A stretch of 18,681 nucleotides of DNA. Source: an uncultured Ruminococcus sp. (GTDB lineage Bacteria; Bacillota_A; Clostridia; Oscillospirales; Ruminococcaceae). This document shows, one piece after another, positions 7,773 through 15,972 of the stretch; positions within the stretch are counted from its first letter, which is position 1, and the number at the start of each line of letters is the position of its first letter. The stretch spans positions 1 to 18,681 of the forward strand of contig CALFMA010000276.1 of the NCBI GenBank assembly GCA_937880065.1, given 5' to 3'. The notes under the pieces were generated by a model. It worked only from the letters and a program-made list of their open reading frames with translations, did no database searches and was not told the origin of the DNA. The position numbers and the translations under genes are program-made.

Positions 7773-9527
7773 TTACGGCTGCGGCAAACGCCCAAACGAC
7801 AGGAAGTGCTGTTGCCAGTAGCTTGATGTGATGTCAGCGTACTGAATGGGGTCGCCACAATGAATCATCATGTTGTTGCCAAGGTAAATGCCGACGTGGG
7901 AAGCTCCCGTTGTATCATAAGTGCCCTCAAAGAAGATCAGATCACCGGGCTTTGCGTTTGCCGGTGAGACGTAAGAGCAGGTATGACGGAGGCTGTCAGC
8001 ACCAAGTCTGCCGAGGTTCCAACCTACGCCGCAGTTATTGACTACCCAAGAGACAAAACCGGAGCAATCAAAGGATGTGTTCGGGTTTGAACCTCCCCAA
8101 ACGTAAGGATAACCGAGATACTTTTCGGCTTCCTCCATCATAGCGGAAAACTGTGGATCAGAAAGAGCACTCGCAGGAATTTCGTATTCCTCATACTCGG
8201 TGTTGACGTAGGCATCAACGTAAAAGGAATCGGGATACAGATCGGGGCGATTGCCGAGCGTACTCATATACGTCGCATACATGGAGAGCTGTTCTTCACT
8301 CATAATGTACACGGGTACATGAGAGAGATTGAAGTTTTCAAGCTCCACCGTACAGATATAGTAGGTGTAAGGAACTTGAACCTCGTACTCGTAGGTCTCG
8401 GTTATGGTCTCACCCGTTTCGGGATCTGTGTAGGTGGTGGTTCCTATACGGGTTTCGGTGCGGTATCGGGTCTCTGTCTCAACGGTCTCGGTGAGGATAT
8501 ACTGCTTGTCGAACAGCATTTGAAGTGTGCCGCCGATTTCGTCAATCGTCCACTCGCCACCATGGAGAGCCGATATTGCCGAGAGCAGAACATAGGGGTC
8601 GTGTTCGATCTCGTCTAAATCGTAGTGATACTCGTCATAGTAGTGAGTGCTTTCGTAGGTGTCGAGGTACTCCTGCAGCTCCGCTTCCATGGCACAATAC
8701 TGAGCCTCGGCATCCTTCATGTGGTCATCTTCCACGGAATAGGAAGAACCGCCAAAAGCGGAAACGCCACTCTGTACCATGACGGAGCAGGAAGATACAA
8801 CGCTGAGAAGAAACGCCACGATAAGAAGAATGGCAAGAGCAATCAGAGCACCTTTCCAATGCTTTGCCAAGAAACTTGCTGACTTCTTCGTGTTCTCGGC
8901 GGCTTTCTTTGCCGTTTTCGCCGTTTTCTGCGTTGCCTTTGCGGTGTTCTTTCCGGTTTTGCCTGCTTTAGTCGCCATATATTCCTTTTTGATGGCTCGC
9001 TTCTGTTGCCATCGGGAATAAGGGTTACTGGAAAACTGCGGATTGTTACGCTGGGCTTGCTTATTCAAGGCTTTGAGATTGGCTTTATCTGCCGCCGCTT
9101 CTGCGTGTGCTGCGTTACGGTAGGGTTTGAGTTTATGGGAGCGATGTGCGGAATCTATCATCCGCACACCACCCTCGGCAACTTCCTCGATTCTGTGAGC
9201 ACTTTCTACGCCGACGTTATCCTCCTCGGATTGTCGGATTTCTCTGTGAGCTGTAGCCAAAGCAGAATTGATCGGAGCCGCCGTCGCCGCATGGGTGAGC
9301 TTTGACGGAGGCTTCTTTTTATCTACTTCCTCAAAGTACAAGCGTGTCGTTACCTTGCCCTCGGCATCTACGACACGCTCTTTGCGTTTGACGGTTTTCT
9401 TCGGGATTTTTGCCTCGGCTTTATCAAGTTTGTCCGCCTTTTTATTCGCTTTCTGAATGGCTTTTTTCAGTTCGGGGGCGGCTCGTTCTTCATCGGTAAA
9501 CTGTAGCCGTGGCGAACGCTTACTCAT
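7773..9527 (-). CDS. CD1108-family NlpC/P60 peptidoglycan hydrolase of the conjugation system
   Basis: 584 aa. A long basic cytoplasmic N-terminus (1-223), rich in Lys and Ala with KTAKKA-type runs near 186-216, precedes one membrane helix (about 226-246). The rest is outside the cell: an acidic, Tyr-rich stem, a Thr/Glu/Tyr-rich segment (about 345-390) and an NlpC/P60 domain (about 462-584). Catalytic residues are visible: Cys488 in FDCSGF, His544 in SHVGIYLG and His556 in MIHCGDP. This family cuts peptide stems of peptidoglycan, here presumably to open the wall for the mating channel, like the VirB1 role. I see no N-terminal lysozyme domain such as some Gram-positive counterparts have. GGAGGTGAT lies just upstream of the ATG. 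Confidence 0.92.
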   Translation of the reverse strand: MSKRSPRLQFTDEERAAPELKKAIQKANKKADKLDKAEAKIPKKTVKRKERVVDAEGKVTTRLYFEEVDKKKPPSKLTHAATAAPINSALATAHREIRQSEEDNVGVESAHRIEEVAEGGVRMIDSAHRSHKLKPYRNAAHAEAAADKANLKALNKQAQRNNPQFSSNPYSRWQQKRAIKKEYMATKAGKTGKNTAKATQKTAKTAKKAAENTKKSASFLAKHWKGALIALAILLIVAFLLSVVSSCSVMVQSGVSAFGGSSYSVEDDHMKDAEAQYCAMEAELQEYLDTYESTHYYDEYHYDLDEIEHDPYVLLSAISALHGGEWTIDEIGGTLQMLFDKQYILTETVETETRYRTETRIGTTTYTDPETGETITETYEYEVQVPYTYYICTVELENFNLSHVPVYIMSEEQLSMYATYMSTLGNRPDLYPDSFYVDAYVNTEYEEYEIPASALSDPQFSAMMEEAEKYLGYPYVWGGSNPNTSFDCSGFVSWVVNNCGVGWNLGRLGADSLRHTCSYVSPANAKPGDLIFFEGTYDTTGASHVGIYLGNNMMIHCGDPIQYADITSSYWQQHFLSFGRLPQP

Positions 9528-9563
9528 AAGGCATCACCTCCCGTTTTTGGGGTAAGCGTGGGG

Positions 9564-10052
9564 TCAATCAACAATGATATGAACCGATACGTTATCACCG
9601 AAGATACTGCGAGCCAGCTCGTTGAACCTTGTCATCAAACTGCCGAAGTCCTCCAGATACTCGCCAATCGGGTCATAATCCTCATCCTCATCATCGTAAG
9701 CACAACAGCCGTCGCAATCACCGCAACAGCACTCGCCGTCGCAATCATCCTCATCGTCGATGGGATAATAGCCTGCTTCTTCCGGTTCGATCAGCTCGTT
9801 CTCCATCAGCATAGCCAGCTTGTCGGAGTCGCCGGTGTAGAGATAGCTTGCGGGGATGCCCCAGGATCGGAACATCTTATCTGCGATGGTCTCCGCTTTC
9901 TTGGTAAGGACAGACAGATTTTTGTTGCCACGGTTGGACGGCAGCTTCGCCACCTTGCAGGCGATCTGCTTCAGCATGGAATACAGAACCGCCTTTTCCT
10001 CGATGTGCTTGATATAATCGTCCTCGTGGATCAGATATACTTTGTTATTCAT
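9564..10052 (-). CDS. Unknown ICE protein with acidic cysteine cluster
   Basis: 162 aa from MNNKVYLIHEDDYIKHIEE, soluble with no signal or membrane segment. The first half looks helical (KAVLYSMLKQIACKVAKL). Residues 99-127 are extremely acidic and hold seven cysteines within 14 residues (104-117, DCDGECCCGDCDGCC), a plausible metal-binding loop. The C-terminal part (DPIGEYLEDFGSLMTRFNELA..IFG) looks globular or helical. The position between virB4 and the NlpC/P60 gene matches the CD1109 slot of CTn4-like elements; I know no assigned function. I chose the ATG at 10052 because GGAGG lies upstream, although 11 bases away. The ATG at 10070 has no ribosome binding site. Confidence 0.78.
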   Translation of the reverse strand: MNNKVYLIHEDDYIKHIEEKAVLYSMLKQIACKVAKLPSNRGNKNLSVLTKKAETIADKMFRSWGIPASYLYTGDSDKLAMLMENELIEPEEAGYYPIDDEDDCDGECCCGDCDGCCAYDDEDEDYDPIGEYLEDFGSLMTRFNELARSIFGDNVSVHIIVD

Positions 10053-10078
10053 GGTCGTAAAAACCTCCATCTTGTGTT

Positions 10079-12466
10079 TTATTCTTTGGCTTCCTGTTCC
10101 TGCGGTTTGGTTGTCATTATGCGGTACAGTTCGGTGTCCTTCGGGAAACGGTCAACGAACGGCAGAATGACAGAGCCATAAAAAAGCAGCCCTTCGCCTT
10201 CGCCGCTATGGGTTACATACGAGAGCTGGTGGGGAGAAATATTCAAGTGCTTTGCGAGAATCTGACGGTCGCCGGATGCTTGGTTGAGCATATAGATATA
10301 GTCGGAGTTCTCAAAGATGTTTTCGACCTCACGAGAGGAAAGCAGATCTTTCACGTTCTGCGTGATGCCGGTCGGAATACCGCCCCATTTTCTGAAACGC
10401 TTCCAGATTTCTACCGAGTATGCCGCCGTCTGCTCCTCCTTCAAAAGCAGGTGCATTTCGTCGATATAGTATCTGGTGGACTTTCGTGCCTCTCTGTTGA
10501 CCGTAACTCTGTTCCACACTTGGTCTTGGACGATCAACATACCGATCTTTTTGAGCTGTTTGCCCAGCTCCTTGATGTCGTAGGACACGATGCGGCTGTG
10601 AATATCCACGTTTGTACGGTGGTTGAATACGTTGAGCGAGCCAGTAACATAGATTTCAAGAGCCGTTGCGATATAGTGAGCTTCCTTTTCATCCTGCTTC
10701 AGCAAAGCATTGTACAAGTCCTCAAGGATAGGCATATTTTCGGGCTTGGGGTCTGCCAAGTAGTCCCGATATACCAAACGCACACAACGGTCGATGACCG
10801 TCTTTTCGACGGGCTGCAAGCCCTCCTTGCCACCGACGATAAGCTCGCAGAGAGACAGAATAAAGTCGGATTTCAGAGACAGCGGATTTTCCTCGTCGCT
10901 GTAGTTGAGGTTCAAGTCCATCGGATTGATGAAGTGCGGAGAGGTCGGAGAAATGCGAATGACCTGTCCGTGAAGTCGCTCAACAAGGGGACCGTATTCC
11001 GCTTCGGGGTCGCAGATGATAATATCATCGTCGGTTACGAGGAATACGTTTGCGATCTCACGCTTGGCACTAAAGGATTTACCCGAACCGGGCGTACCCA
11101 AAATCAAGCCGTTGGGGTTTTTCAGCTTCTTTCGGTCAACCATGATAAGGTTGTTGGAAAGAGCGTTAATGCCGCAGTACAGAGCTTCTTCGCCGTTCTG
11201 GAACAGCTCTTGGGTCGTAAAGGGCACAAAAATAGCGACGCTTGATGTGGTCAAGCCTCGCTGAATTTCGATCTGATTGAGACCCAAGGGCAAACTGCTC
11301 ATAAGTCCTTCTTCCTGTTGGAAGTCGAGCCTTGTGAGCTGACAGTTATACTTCTGTGCGATACTGGATGCCTGGAACACGTTATTGCTGAGCTGCTGCT
11401 TGTTGTTTGCGGTGTTGAGCACGAGGAACGTCATAAGGAACATACGCTCATTTCGGCTCTGAAGATCCTGCAGGATTTTCTTCGCCTCGTTGCCGTAGGT
11501 AGCAAGGTCAGACGGAATGATGTCCATATCATATCCGCTTCTTACTGCCTTTTTTTGTTCCTCAATGGTCATCTTCTGCAGATCGGTGATCTTGCGCTTG
11601 ACCGTCTTGATTGCCTTGGTCTGGTCAACAGACTGAATGTGCATTGTAACGATCAAACTGGATTCCATATCGAGGAAGTCAGCGAGCATACGGTCGTTGA
11701 GTTCGGGAGCGAGAATCTGCAAAAACGATACCGCACCGAGCTTTTTGCCTACGCCAAACTCCTTGCCGTTGCGGAACTCAAAGGAGCTTGGGGCGATAAA
11801 GTCCTTTACGGAAAGACCGCTTGGGGCGAGCCATTCCCACTCAAAGTTGAAATCGGTATGCTCGTCGATGTGGAACATACCGTGCATGAGTGCCAAACGC
11901 TGTTTGCCGTTCAAGGGTTCAGCCGCTACGCCGAGCCTTTTGAAGTTATTGAGCAGATCGGTCTCAATGCGGTCGAGACGGGGTTTTGCTTCTTTGACGT
12001 TGGCAGCTTCGATGCCGAAGGTCAGATACTTGGTCTTGATAAGACCGTTGTTGCCACGGGCAAGCTGACTACGGAGCATTTCCGTATATTCCTCACGGAT
12101 GTTATCGAAGTCATCACCCTGCGAGGGAATGACGATACTCTGACCGTAGGTGTCCTTGTTTGCCGCCATATTCATAAACGACAACTGGAACTTAACGGAG
12201 CTGTCAAAGTAATTTAGGAAATCACACCAGCCCTCAAAGATTGCCGTTTTATCCTCGTTCTGATTGAGCTGATAGTTGATGTCCTGGAACTGGATGGTCT
12301 TGGTGAAGTAGCCGGGTTTCACACGGCACACCCCATCGGGGAACATTCGCTCAAATGGGATGCTGTCCTGTGCCGACTTCTTTTTATTATCTTGATTTTT
12401 CGCTCTTGCGATGGCGGCTTCGATCTGCTTCTTTTCCGCCCTCGTGAGCTTTCGTTTTTCGGACAA
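10079..12466 (-). CDS. virB4: VirB4-like conjugal transfer ATPase (CD1110 family)
   Basis: 795 aa. The N-terminal half (about 36-430; IPFERMFPDGVCRVKPGYFTKT..., DINYQLNQNEDKTAIFEGWC) is the VirB4/TraE-type domain. The ATPase domain has Walker A GTPGSGKS at 457-464, an ICDPEAEYGPLV block after it, and a Walker B-like RYYIDEMHLLL followed by a GGIPTGITQNVKDLL sensor region. It powers assembly of the type IV secretion channel at the inner face of the membrane. The start is TTG at 12466 with AAGGAGG nine bases upstream; no closer ATG fits. The first 26 codons overlap the end of the PrgI gene (80 nt shared). It is followed after about 26 nt by the Cys-rich gene. Confidence 0.95.
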   Translation of the reverse strand: MSEKRKLTRAEKKQIEAAIARAKNQDNKKKSAQDSIPFERMFPDGVCRVKPGYFTKTIQFQDINYQLNQNEDKTAIFEGWCDFLNYFDSSVKFQLSFMNMAANKDTYGQSIVIPSQGDDFDNIREEYTEMLRSQLARGNNGLIKTKYLTFGIEAANVKEAKPRLDRIETDLLNNFKRLGVAAEPLNGKQRLALMHGMFHIDEHTDFNFEWEWLAPSGLSVKDFIAPSSFEFRNGKEFGVGKKLGAVSFLQILAPELNDRMLADFLDMESSLIVTMHIQSVDQTKAIKTVKRKITDLQKMTIEEQKKAVRSGYDMDIIPSDLATYGNEAKKILQDLQSRNERMFLMTFLVLNTANNKQQLSNNVFQASSIAQKYNCQLTRLDFQQEEGLMSSLPLGLNQIEIQRGLTTSSVAIFVPFTTQELFQNGEEALYCGINALSNNLIMVDRKKLKNPNGLILGTPGSGKSFSAKREIANVFLVTDDDIIICDPEAEYGPLVERLHGQVIRISPTSPHFINPMDLNLNYSDEENPLSLKSDFILSLCELIVGGKEGLQPVEKTVIDRCVRLVYRDYLADPKPENMPILEDLYNALLKQDEKEAHYIATALEIYVTGSLNVFNHRTNVDIHSRIVSYDIKELGKQLKKIGMLIVQDQVWNRVTVNREARKSTRYYIDEMHLLLKEEQTAAYSVEIWKRFRKWGGIPTGITQNVKDLLSSREVENIFENSDYIYMLNQASGDRQILAKHLNISPHQLSYVTHSGEGEGLLFYGSVILPFVDRFPKDTELYRIMTTKPQEQEAKE

Positions 12467-12818
12467 TACGATATACCTCCTTGTCGAGATTTTCCTGTCG
12501 CTCTAAAACCGCATAGAAGTTGTTCGTCCGATACGGTCTCTGTTTCGGGCGAAGGAAGCTGACCTGTACGATGTTGCGGACAATCTTTTCAAGGGGCTGT
12601 CCGTTCTTTTCGTACATTGCCATGAGCATGAACGGTAACAGCGTGAGTATCATAAGGATTGCTGCCACGGTTGTGTTCATAAAGGTCTTACACAGAAAAA
12701 ACAGAGGGACAGCTACAGCCGCACCGGAGCCGAAGCAAATGAGCTGTCGCTTCGTGAGGTTGAACATTACCTTGGTTTTAACTGTACTTAAATCTTTGGG
12801 TACGGGCACATAAGCCAT
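12387..12818 (-). CDS. PrgI family protein (type IV secretion membrane subunit)
   Basis: 143 aa. The N-terminus MAYVPVPKDLSTVKTKVMFNLTKRQL and two adjacent membrane helices (about 27-44 and 48-70) are the PrgI layout, followed by MYEKNGQPLEKI and a basic cytoplasmic tail. PrgI-type proteins lie next to VirB4 in Gram-positive conjugation systems and are seen as small VirB3-like partners of that ATPase. GGAGGTGAT precedes the ATG. The last 26 codons overlap virB4 in another frame and encode a Lys/Arg-rich tail, so the tail sequence may be shaped by the overlap. Confidence 0.9.
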   Translation of the reverse strand: MAYVPVPKDLSTVKTKVMFNLTKRQLICFGSGAAVAVPLFFLCKTFMNTTVAAILMILTLLPFMLMAMYEKNGQPLEKIVRNIVQVSFLRPKQRPYRTNNFYAVLERQENLDKEVYRIVRKTKAHEGGKEADRSRHRKSEKSR

Positions 12819-12836
12819 AGTGAATCACCTCCGTCT

Positions 12837-13709
12837 TTAATGTGCCGAGAAGATGGATTTTGCCATAGAACCTGTCTTGAAAAGGGTGAAGCACAGCAGA
12901 ACCGTGTAGCCCATACAAGTCCAGATAGCAGAGCTGATGTCTGTATCGACGGCGATGTTCTGAACGAGAGCCGCATAGATCGCCACACAGACGATAATGA
13001 GAAATGCTTGGAACGCTAACGCAAACAGGGAGCGCAGGTAGTTCTGTCCCATGTTGCCGCCTTCCTTGCTTACCATCGTTGCCATCGGGATCGGAGCCAC
13101 CGAGGTAACGAGATAAATTTCAATCATACGCCCGTAGGTGATGATGAAAATGCAGATTGTGAGTGCCCAAGTGCAGATACCGACAAATAGACTCTGGAAC
13201 CACAGACCAAAGAGAGGTCCGATGTCCATATCCATAAGCCTATCTTCCAAGTCAACGACAATCGAGTTGATGTCAATGGAAGTATCGGCATTGATGATGC
13301 CTGCAGCACTATTCACGACGCTCTGACCCACATCGAATACGCCCATGACGATGTTCCAAGTGTTGGTTACGATGATAACGGCACACGCCGTTTTGAACAT
13401 CCACTTGAAGAACATCCATGTGTCCACATCGCCGTGCATATTGTTTTTGTCTGCGACCATCTGGATTAGCTCCATCGTCATAACAAACGCAAGTATCACA
13501 CCGGCTATTGGGATAATGACATTATCCGAGAGAGTGTGTATCATGTTGTAGATCGTGGCGTTCCACCCTTGGGGAGTTGCACCGACTTGACCTGCAATAT
13601 CACCGACCTGCTGATTCACGCTGTCGAACATACCGGAGAGATTACTGACGATGCCGCCAACTAATACCTCTTTCAGCCATTCAGCAATCGAATCAAGAAT
13701 TTTGCCCAT
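12837..13709 (-). CDS. VirB6/TrbL-like conjugal transfer protein (CD1112 family)
   Basis: 290 aa, polytopic. An amphipathic N-terminus (MGKILDSIAEWLKEVLVGGI) is followed by probable membrane segments at about 62-84, 102-124, 168-191, 195-212, 226-250 and 262-278. A soluble loop at about 130-165 (DTSIDINSIVVDLEDRLMDMDIG) separates the first two from the rest. The YLVTSVAPIPMATM block matches TrbL/VirB6-type channel proteins, and the whole fits the CD1112 family. It would form the membrane channel with VirB4 and VirD4. AAAGGAGGG lies upstream with a longish spacer (about 11-12 bases), directly after a hairpin that separates it from Maff2. The gap to prgI is 18 nt. Confidence 0.93.
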   Translation of the reverse strand: MGKILDSIAEWLKEVLVGGIVSNLSGMFDSVNQQVGDIAGQVGATPQGWNATIYNMIHTLSDNVIIPIAGVILAFVMTMELIQMVADKNNMHGDVDTWMFFKWMFKTACAVIIVTNTWNIVMGVFDVGQSVVNSAAGIINADTSIDINSIVVDLEDRLMDMDIGPLFGLWFQSLFVGICTWALTICIFIITYGRMIEIYLVTSVAPIPMATMVSKEGGNMGQNYLRSLFALAFQAFLIIVCVAIYAALVQNIAVDTDISSAIWTCMGYTVLLCFTLFKTGSMAKSIFSAH

Positions 13710-13731
13710 AGGCGGTGAATCCCTCCTTTCC

Positions 13732-13761
13732 GGCTCCCACCCGTGCTACCGAATGGGAGCC
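13732..13761 (-). other. Hairpin between the Maff2 and VirB6 genes
   Basis: Perfect 8-bp arms GGCTCCCA (13761-13754) and TGGGAGCC (13739-13732, minus-strand reading) with a 14-nt loop. No T-run follows, so it is not a classical terminator. The ribosome binding site of the VirB6 gene begins about three bases after the stem. It may protect or process the short Maff2 message, or modulate translation of VirB6; this is inference. Confidence 0.6.
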
Positions 13762-13797
13762 AAGAATTTTAGTTTGCCTGTCTGTCAATCGGAACGG

Positions 13798-14016
13798 TTA
13801 GACCGTAAAGAGACCGGAGAGCAGAGGCACGAGGGTGATACCGATGAGGGCAACGCCGCCGCCCGCCATGAGTTGCTTCATACCCTGGGACTTCGCACCG
13901 GGGTTGTCATTGCCGTAACCTTCGAGCAGGTTGATTACACCCCAAATGCCGAGACCGGCACCGAGAGCGATAACGAGGGTCTGGAGAACACCAACTGCAG
14001 ATTCAAAAAATGCCAT
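13798..14016 (-). CDS. Maff2 family small membrane protein (possible pilin-like subunit)
   Basis: 72 aa with two hydrophobic helices (about 8-31 and 48-69) separated by a polar Gly/Asn-rich turn (EGYGNDNPGAKSQG). This is the Maff2 family of mobile-element proteins. Size and topology resemble VirB2/TrbC-type pilins, so a structural role in the channel is plausible but unproven. The ATG at 14016 begins the conserved MAFFES N-terminus yet has no Shine-Dalgarno sequence. A 13-codon hydrophobic ORF ends three bases upstream, which suggests coupled re-initiation. A terminator-like hairpin and a TATAAT box lie upstream, a hairpin downstream. Confidence 0.92.
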   Translation of the reverse strand: MAFFESAVGVLQTLVIALGAGLGIWGVINLLEGYGNDNPGAKSQGMKQLMAGGGVALIGITLVPLLSGLFTV

Positions 14017-14154
14017 AGATTAAACGTAGCCGAACGCAAAGAGTGCAAATGCACAGACCACAGATTTTGTCGTTCAGCACTCCTTTCAAAAATTATAGTT
14101 TGAGTTAGTTTTTGAAAGTGGTCATTCTGTCTTGATCTATAATAAAAACCGCCG
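14017..14154 (-). promoter_or_regulatory. Intergenic leader of the mating-pore operon, with candidate -10 box
   Basis: 138 non-coding bases between virD4 and Maff2. On the minus strand it holds, in order, the T-run of a terminator-like hairpin, a perfect TATAAT (14097-14092) with no good -35 at 17 nt, GAAAGGAG (14087-14080), and the small imperfect palindrome GTGCA-TT-TGCAC. If the -10 is real, transcripts would start near the GAAAGGAG and carry a leader of about 70 nt. A separate promoter for the mating-pore operon is plausible but weakly supported. Confidence 0.4.
14020..14061 (-). CDS. Possible 13-aa leader peptide upstream of Maff2
   Basis: GTG at 14061 followed by a hydrophobic 13-residue frame (VVCAFALFAFGYV) that stops with TAA three bases before the Maff2 ATG. 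The only ribosome binding site nearby (GAAAGGAG, 14087-14080) is 18 bases from this GTG, too far for normal initiation, so the peptide may not be made as drawn. It is recorded because Maff2 itself has no ribosome binding site. Confidence 0.25.
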   Translation of the reverse strand: MVCAFALFAFGYV

Positions 14155-14163
14155 TTAAGCGGT
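14141..14163 (-). terminator. Short terminator-like hairpin overlapping the virD4 stop codon
   Basis: Minus strand: ACCGC-TTAACG-GCGGT followed by TTTTATTATAG. The stem is only 5 bp but GC-rich, the loop contains the virD4 TAA, and a T-rich tract follows. It may be a weak terminator or attenuator before Maff2. Confidence 0.45.
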
Positions 14164-15972
14164 CTCTGACACGTCGGATGCGTCCACCTCAAAGACTTGG
14201 TAAACTTCATCCAGTTTTGTTTTGAGCTGGGTGGAAAGGTACTTCTCAATATCGAAGTTGTTTCGGGGATCAGCATCGGACAGATACTTGTAGTTCGGGT
14301 GCTTGGTTATATCAAACTTGTTCGACATGAACGGACGTACACCACGAAGCTGCAGGATGCACTTGCCACCGTCGAGGACGGCAAGCTCGTCTATCGTCGC
14401 AAGGTCTTTACCGAGCTTCTGATAATTGAGAGAGTGGGAAACCTCTCTGCCTCGGCTCTCGCCGGTATTGAACGTGTCGATTGTTTCCTTGCCGAGAGAC
14501 TGATTCAGTTCTTTCAGCGTGGTCGGTTCAGAACCGCCGAGGAAGATACGACTATCCATGTTACCGATGATCGTGTCGGCATTGTCCTTGTACAAAGCCT
14601 TTAACTGTGATTGAGCCTGCAGGACAAGACAGGCGGAGATTTCACGGCTTCGGATGGTTGCTACGAGCTTTTCAAGGTTCGGAATCTGACCAATGTTCGC
14701 CGCCTCGTCGATAAGGCAACGTACATGGACGGGCAATCTGCCACCGTACACATCATCCGCTTTTTCGCAAAGCAGATTGAAAAGCTGTGTGTAGATCATG
14801 GAAATGAGGAAGTTAAAGGTCGCATCGGTATCGCTCATAATGAGGAACAGAGCTGTCTTGTAGAACCTCGTATCCTTTTTGTTGTTCGGATTGACGAAGA
14901 TTTTATCTCCAAGGGTATCAAGCTCCAGTTCGTCATACATGGTAATCTCACGAAGCTCCGCAATATCGAAGGGAGCCAATCGAGCACCACAGGACACCAA
15001 GATCGACTTTGCCGTTTTGCCCGCAGCCAATGAGTATTTCTTGTACTGACGGACGGCGAAGTGGTTCGGCTCTCTTGCTTCCAGTTCTTCAAACATACGG
15101 TCAACGGGATTTTTATACTCCTCGTCATCCTCTCGGACTTCCATAGCGTTGATGAACTCAAGCAGGGTCGTGAAGTTCTGTTCTTCGGGCGGTGCTTCAT
15201 AGTGGATGTAGCCGATCAAGGCACAGTACAGAAGCGTTTCCGCTTTCGTCCAGAACTCATCACCGGATTTACCGTCTCCTTTCGTGTTGGTGATGAGGGT
15301 CGTTACCAACTTCAAAATGTCCTTTTCGCTGTGAATGTAGGCGAAAGGGTTATAGTGCATGGACTTCTTGAAGTTGATGGTATTGAAAATTTTGATTTTG
15401 TAGTTGTTGCGTTCAAGCAGCTTGCCAACCTCGCACACAACACTTCCTTTCGGGTCGGTTACGACGTAGGAGCTGTGCATCTGCATAAGGTTGGGTTTGA
15501 GGAAGAACCTCGTCTTACCGGAACCCGAACCGCCGATGACAAGTACATTCTTATTTCTTGCGTTCTTGGGTTCTTTGGGACGGTTCGACATCATAAGGCT
15601 TTCCGTCTGCGTGAGGATGACGTTATTTTCAAACACGGGGTCCATAAAAGGTGCAATATCCTCTCGTGTACCCCAACGGGCAGAGCCGTATTCCAGATTC
15701 TTTCTGAACTTTTTGGCGTTCTTGCCTTTGAAATACACCACGAGTCGAATGATAACTCCGGCGGCAATACCAACAAGCAGATCAATCGGGTGGAAGCTCG
15801 GCATGATGTTCTCAAACGCCATCGAAATGCCTTGCATAATGTTCATAGCCTTGGAGGAAAAATCAACGCCCGGAGAGAAACGAGCCGCCTGTCCGAGCTT
15901 TGTGGCGAGCAGACCTATGAACACATACGGGATATTGGGCAGAATGAGCTTTTTATAGTTCACGTTCTTCAT
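14155..15972 (-). CDS. virD4: VirD4/TraG-type coupling protein ATPase
   Basis: 605 aa. Two N-terminal membrane helices (about 10-28 and 62-80) are followed by the EYGSARWGTREDI segment and a P-loop GGSGSGKT at 147-154. Next come VVTDPKGSVVCEVGKLL and a Walker B region (VRCLIDEAANIGQIPNLEKL) with a following SREISACLVLQAQSQLKALY block. This is the type IV coupling protein that selects the relaxase-DNA complex and pumps it to the channel. The ATG overlaps the TGA of pcfB (ATGA, 15972-15969), so the two are co-translated. The stop codon lies in the loop of a terminator-like hairpin. Confidence 0.95.
   Translation of the reverse strand: MKNVNYKKLILPNIPYVFIGLLATKLGQAARFSPGVDFSSKAMNIMQGISMAFENIMPSFHPIDLLVGIAAGVIIRLVVYFKGKNAKKFRKNLEYGSARWGTREDIAPFMDPVFENNVILTQTESLMMSNRPKEPKNARNKNVLVIGGSGSGKTRFFLKPNLMQMHSSYVVTDPKGSVVCEVGKLLERNNYKIKIFNTINFKKSMHYNPFAYIHSEKDILKLVTTLITNTKGDGKSGDEFWTKAETLLYCALIGYIHYEAPPEEQNFTTLLEFINAMEVREDDEEYKNPVDRMFEELEAREPNHFAVRQYKKYSLAAGKTAKSILVSCGARLAPFDIAELREITMYDELELDTLGDKIFVNPNNKKDTRFYKTALFLIMSDTDATFNFLISMIYTQLFNLLCEKADDVYGGRLPVHVRCLIDEAANIGQIPNLEKLVATIRSREISACLVLQAQSQLKALYKDNADTIIGNMDSRIFLGGSEPTTLKELNQSLGKETIDTFNTGESRGREVSHSLNYQKLGKDLATIDELAVLDGGKCILQLRGVRPFMSNKFDITKHPNYKYLSDADPRNNFDIEKYLSTQLKTKLDEVYQVFEVDASDVSETA

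Noticed and set aside
7763..7858. 32-residue N-terminal extension of the DUF4315 protein
   Set aside because: It lies within the end of the NlpC/P60 gene, has no ribosome binding site, and the family begins at MNPKV, which has AGGAGG.
8880..8970. Repetitive Lys/Ala/Thr codons that look like a short tandem repeat
   Set aside because: Degenerate coding repeats of a basic juxtamembrane region in the NlpC/P60 protein; no regular DNA unit or spacers, so not CRISPR or a satellite.
10208..12217. 345- and 299-codon plus-strand frames opposite virB4
   Set aside because: Antisense shadows of a strongly conserved ATPase; no recognisable motif.
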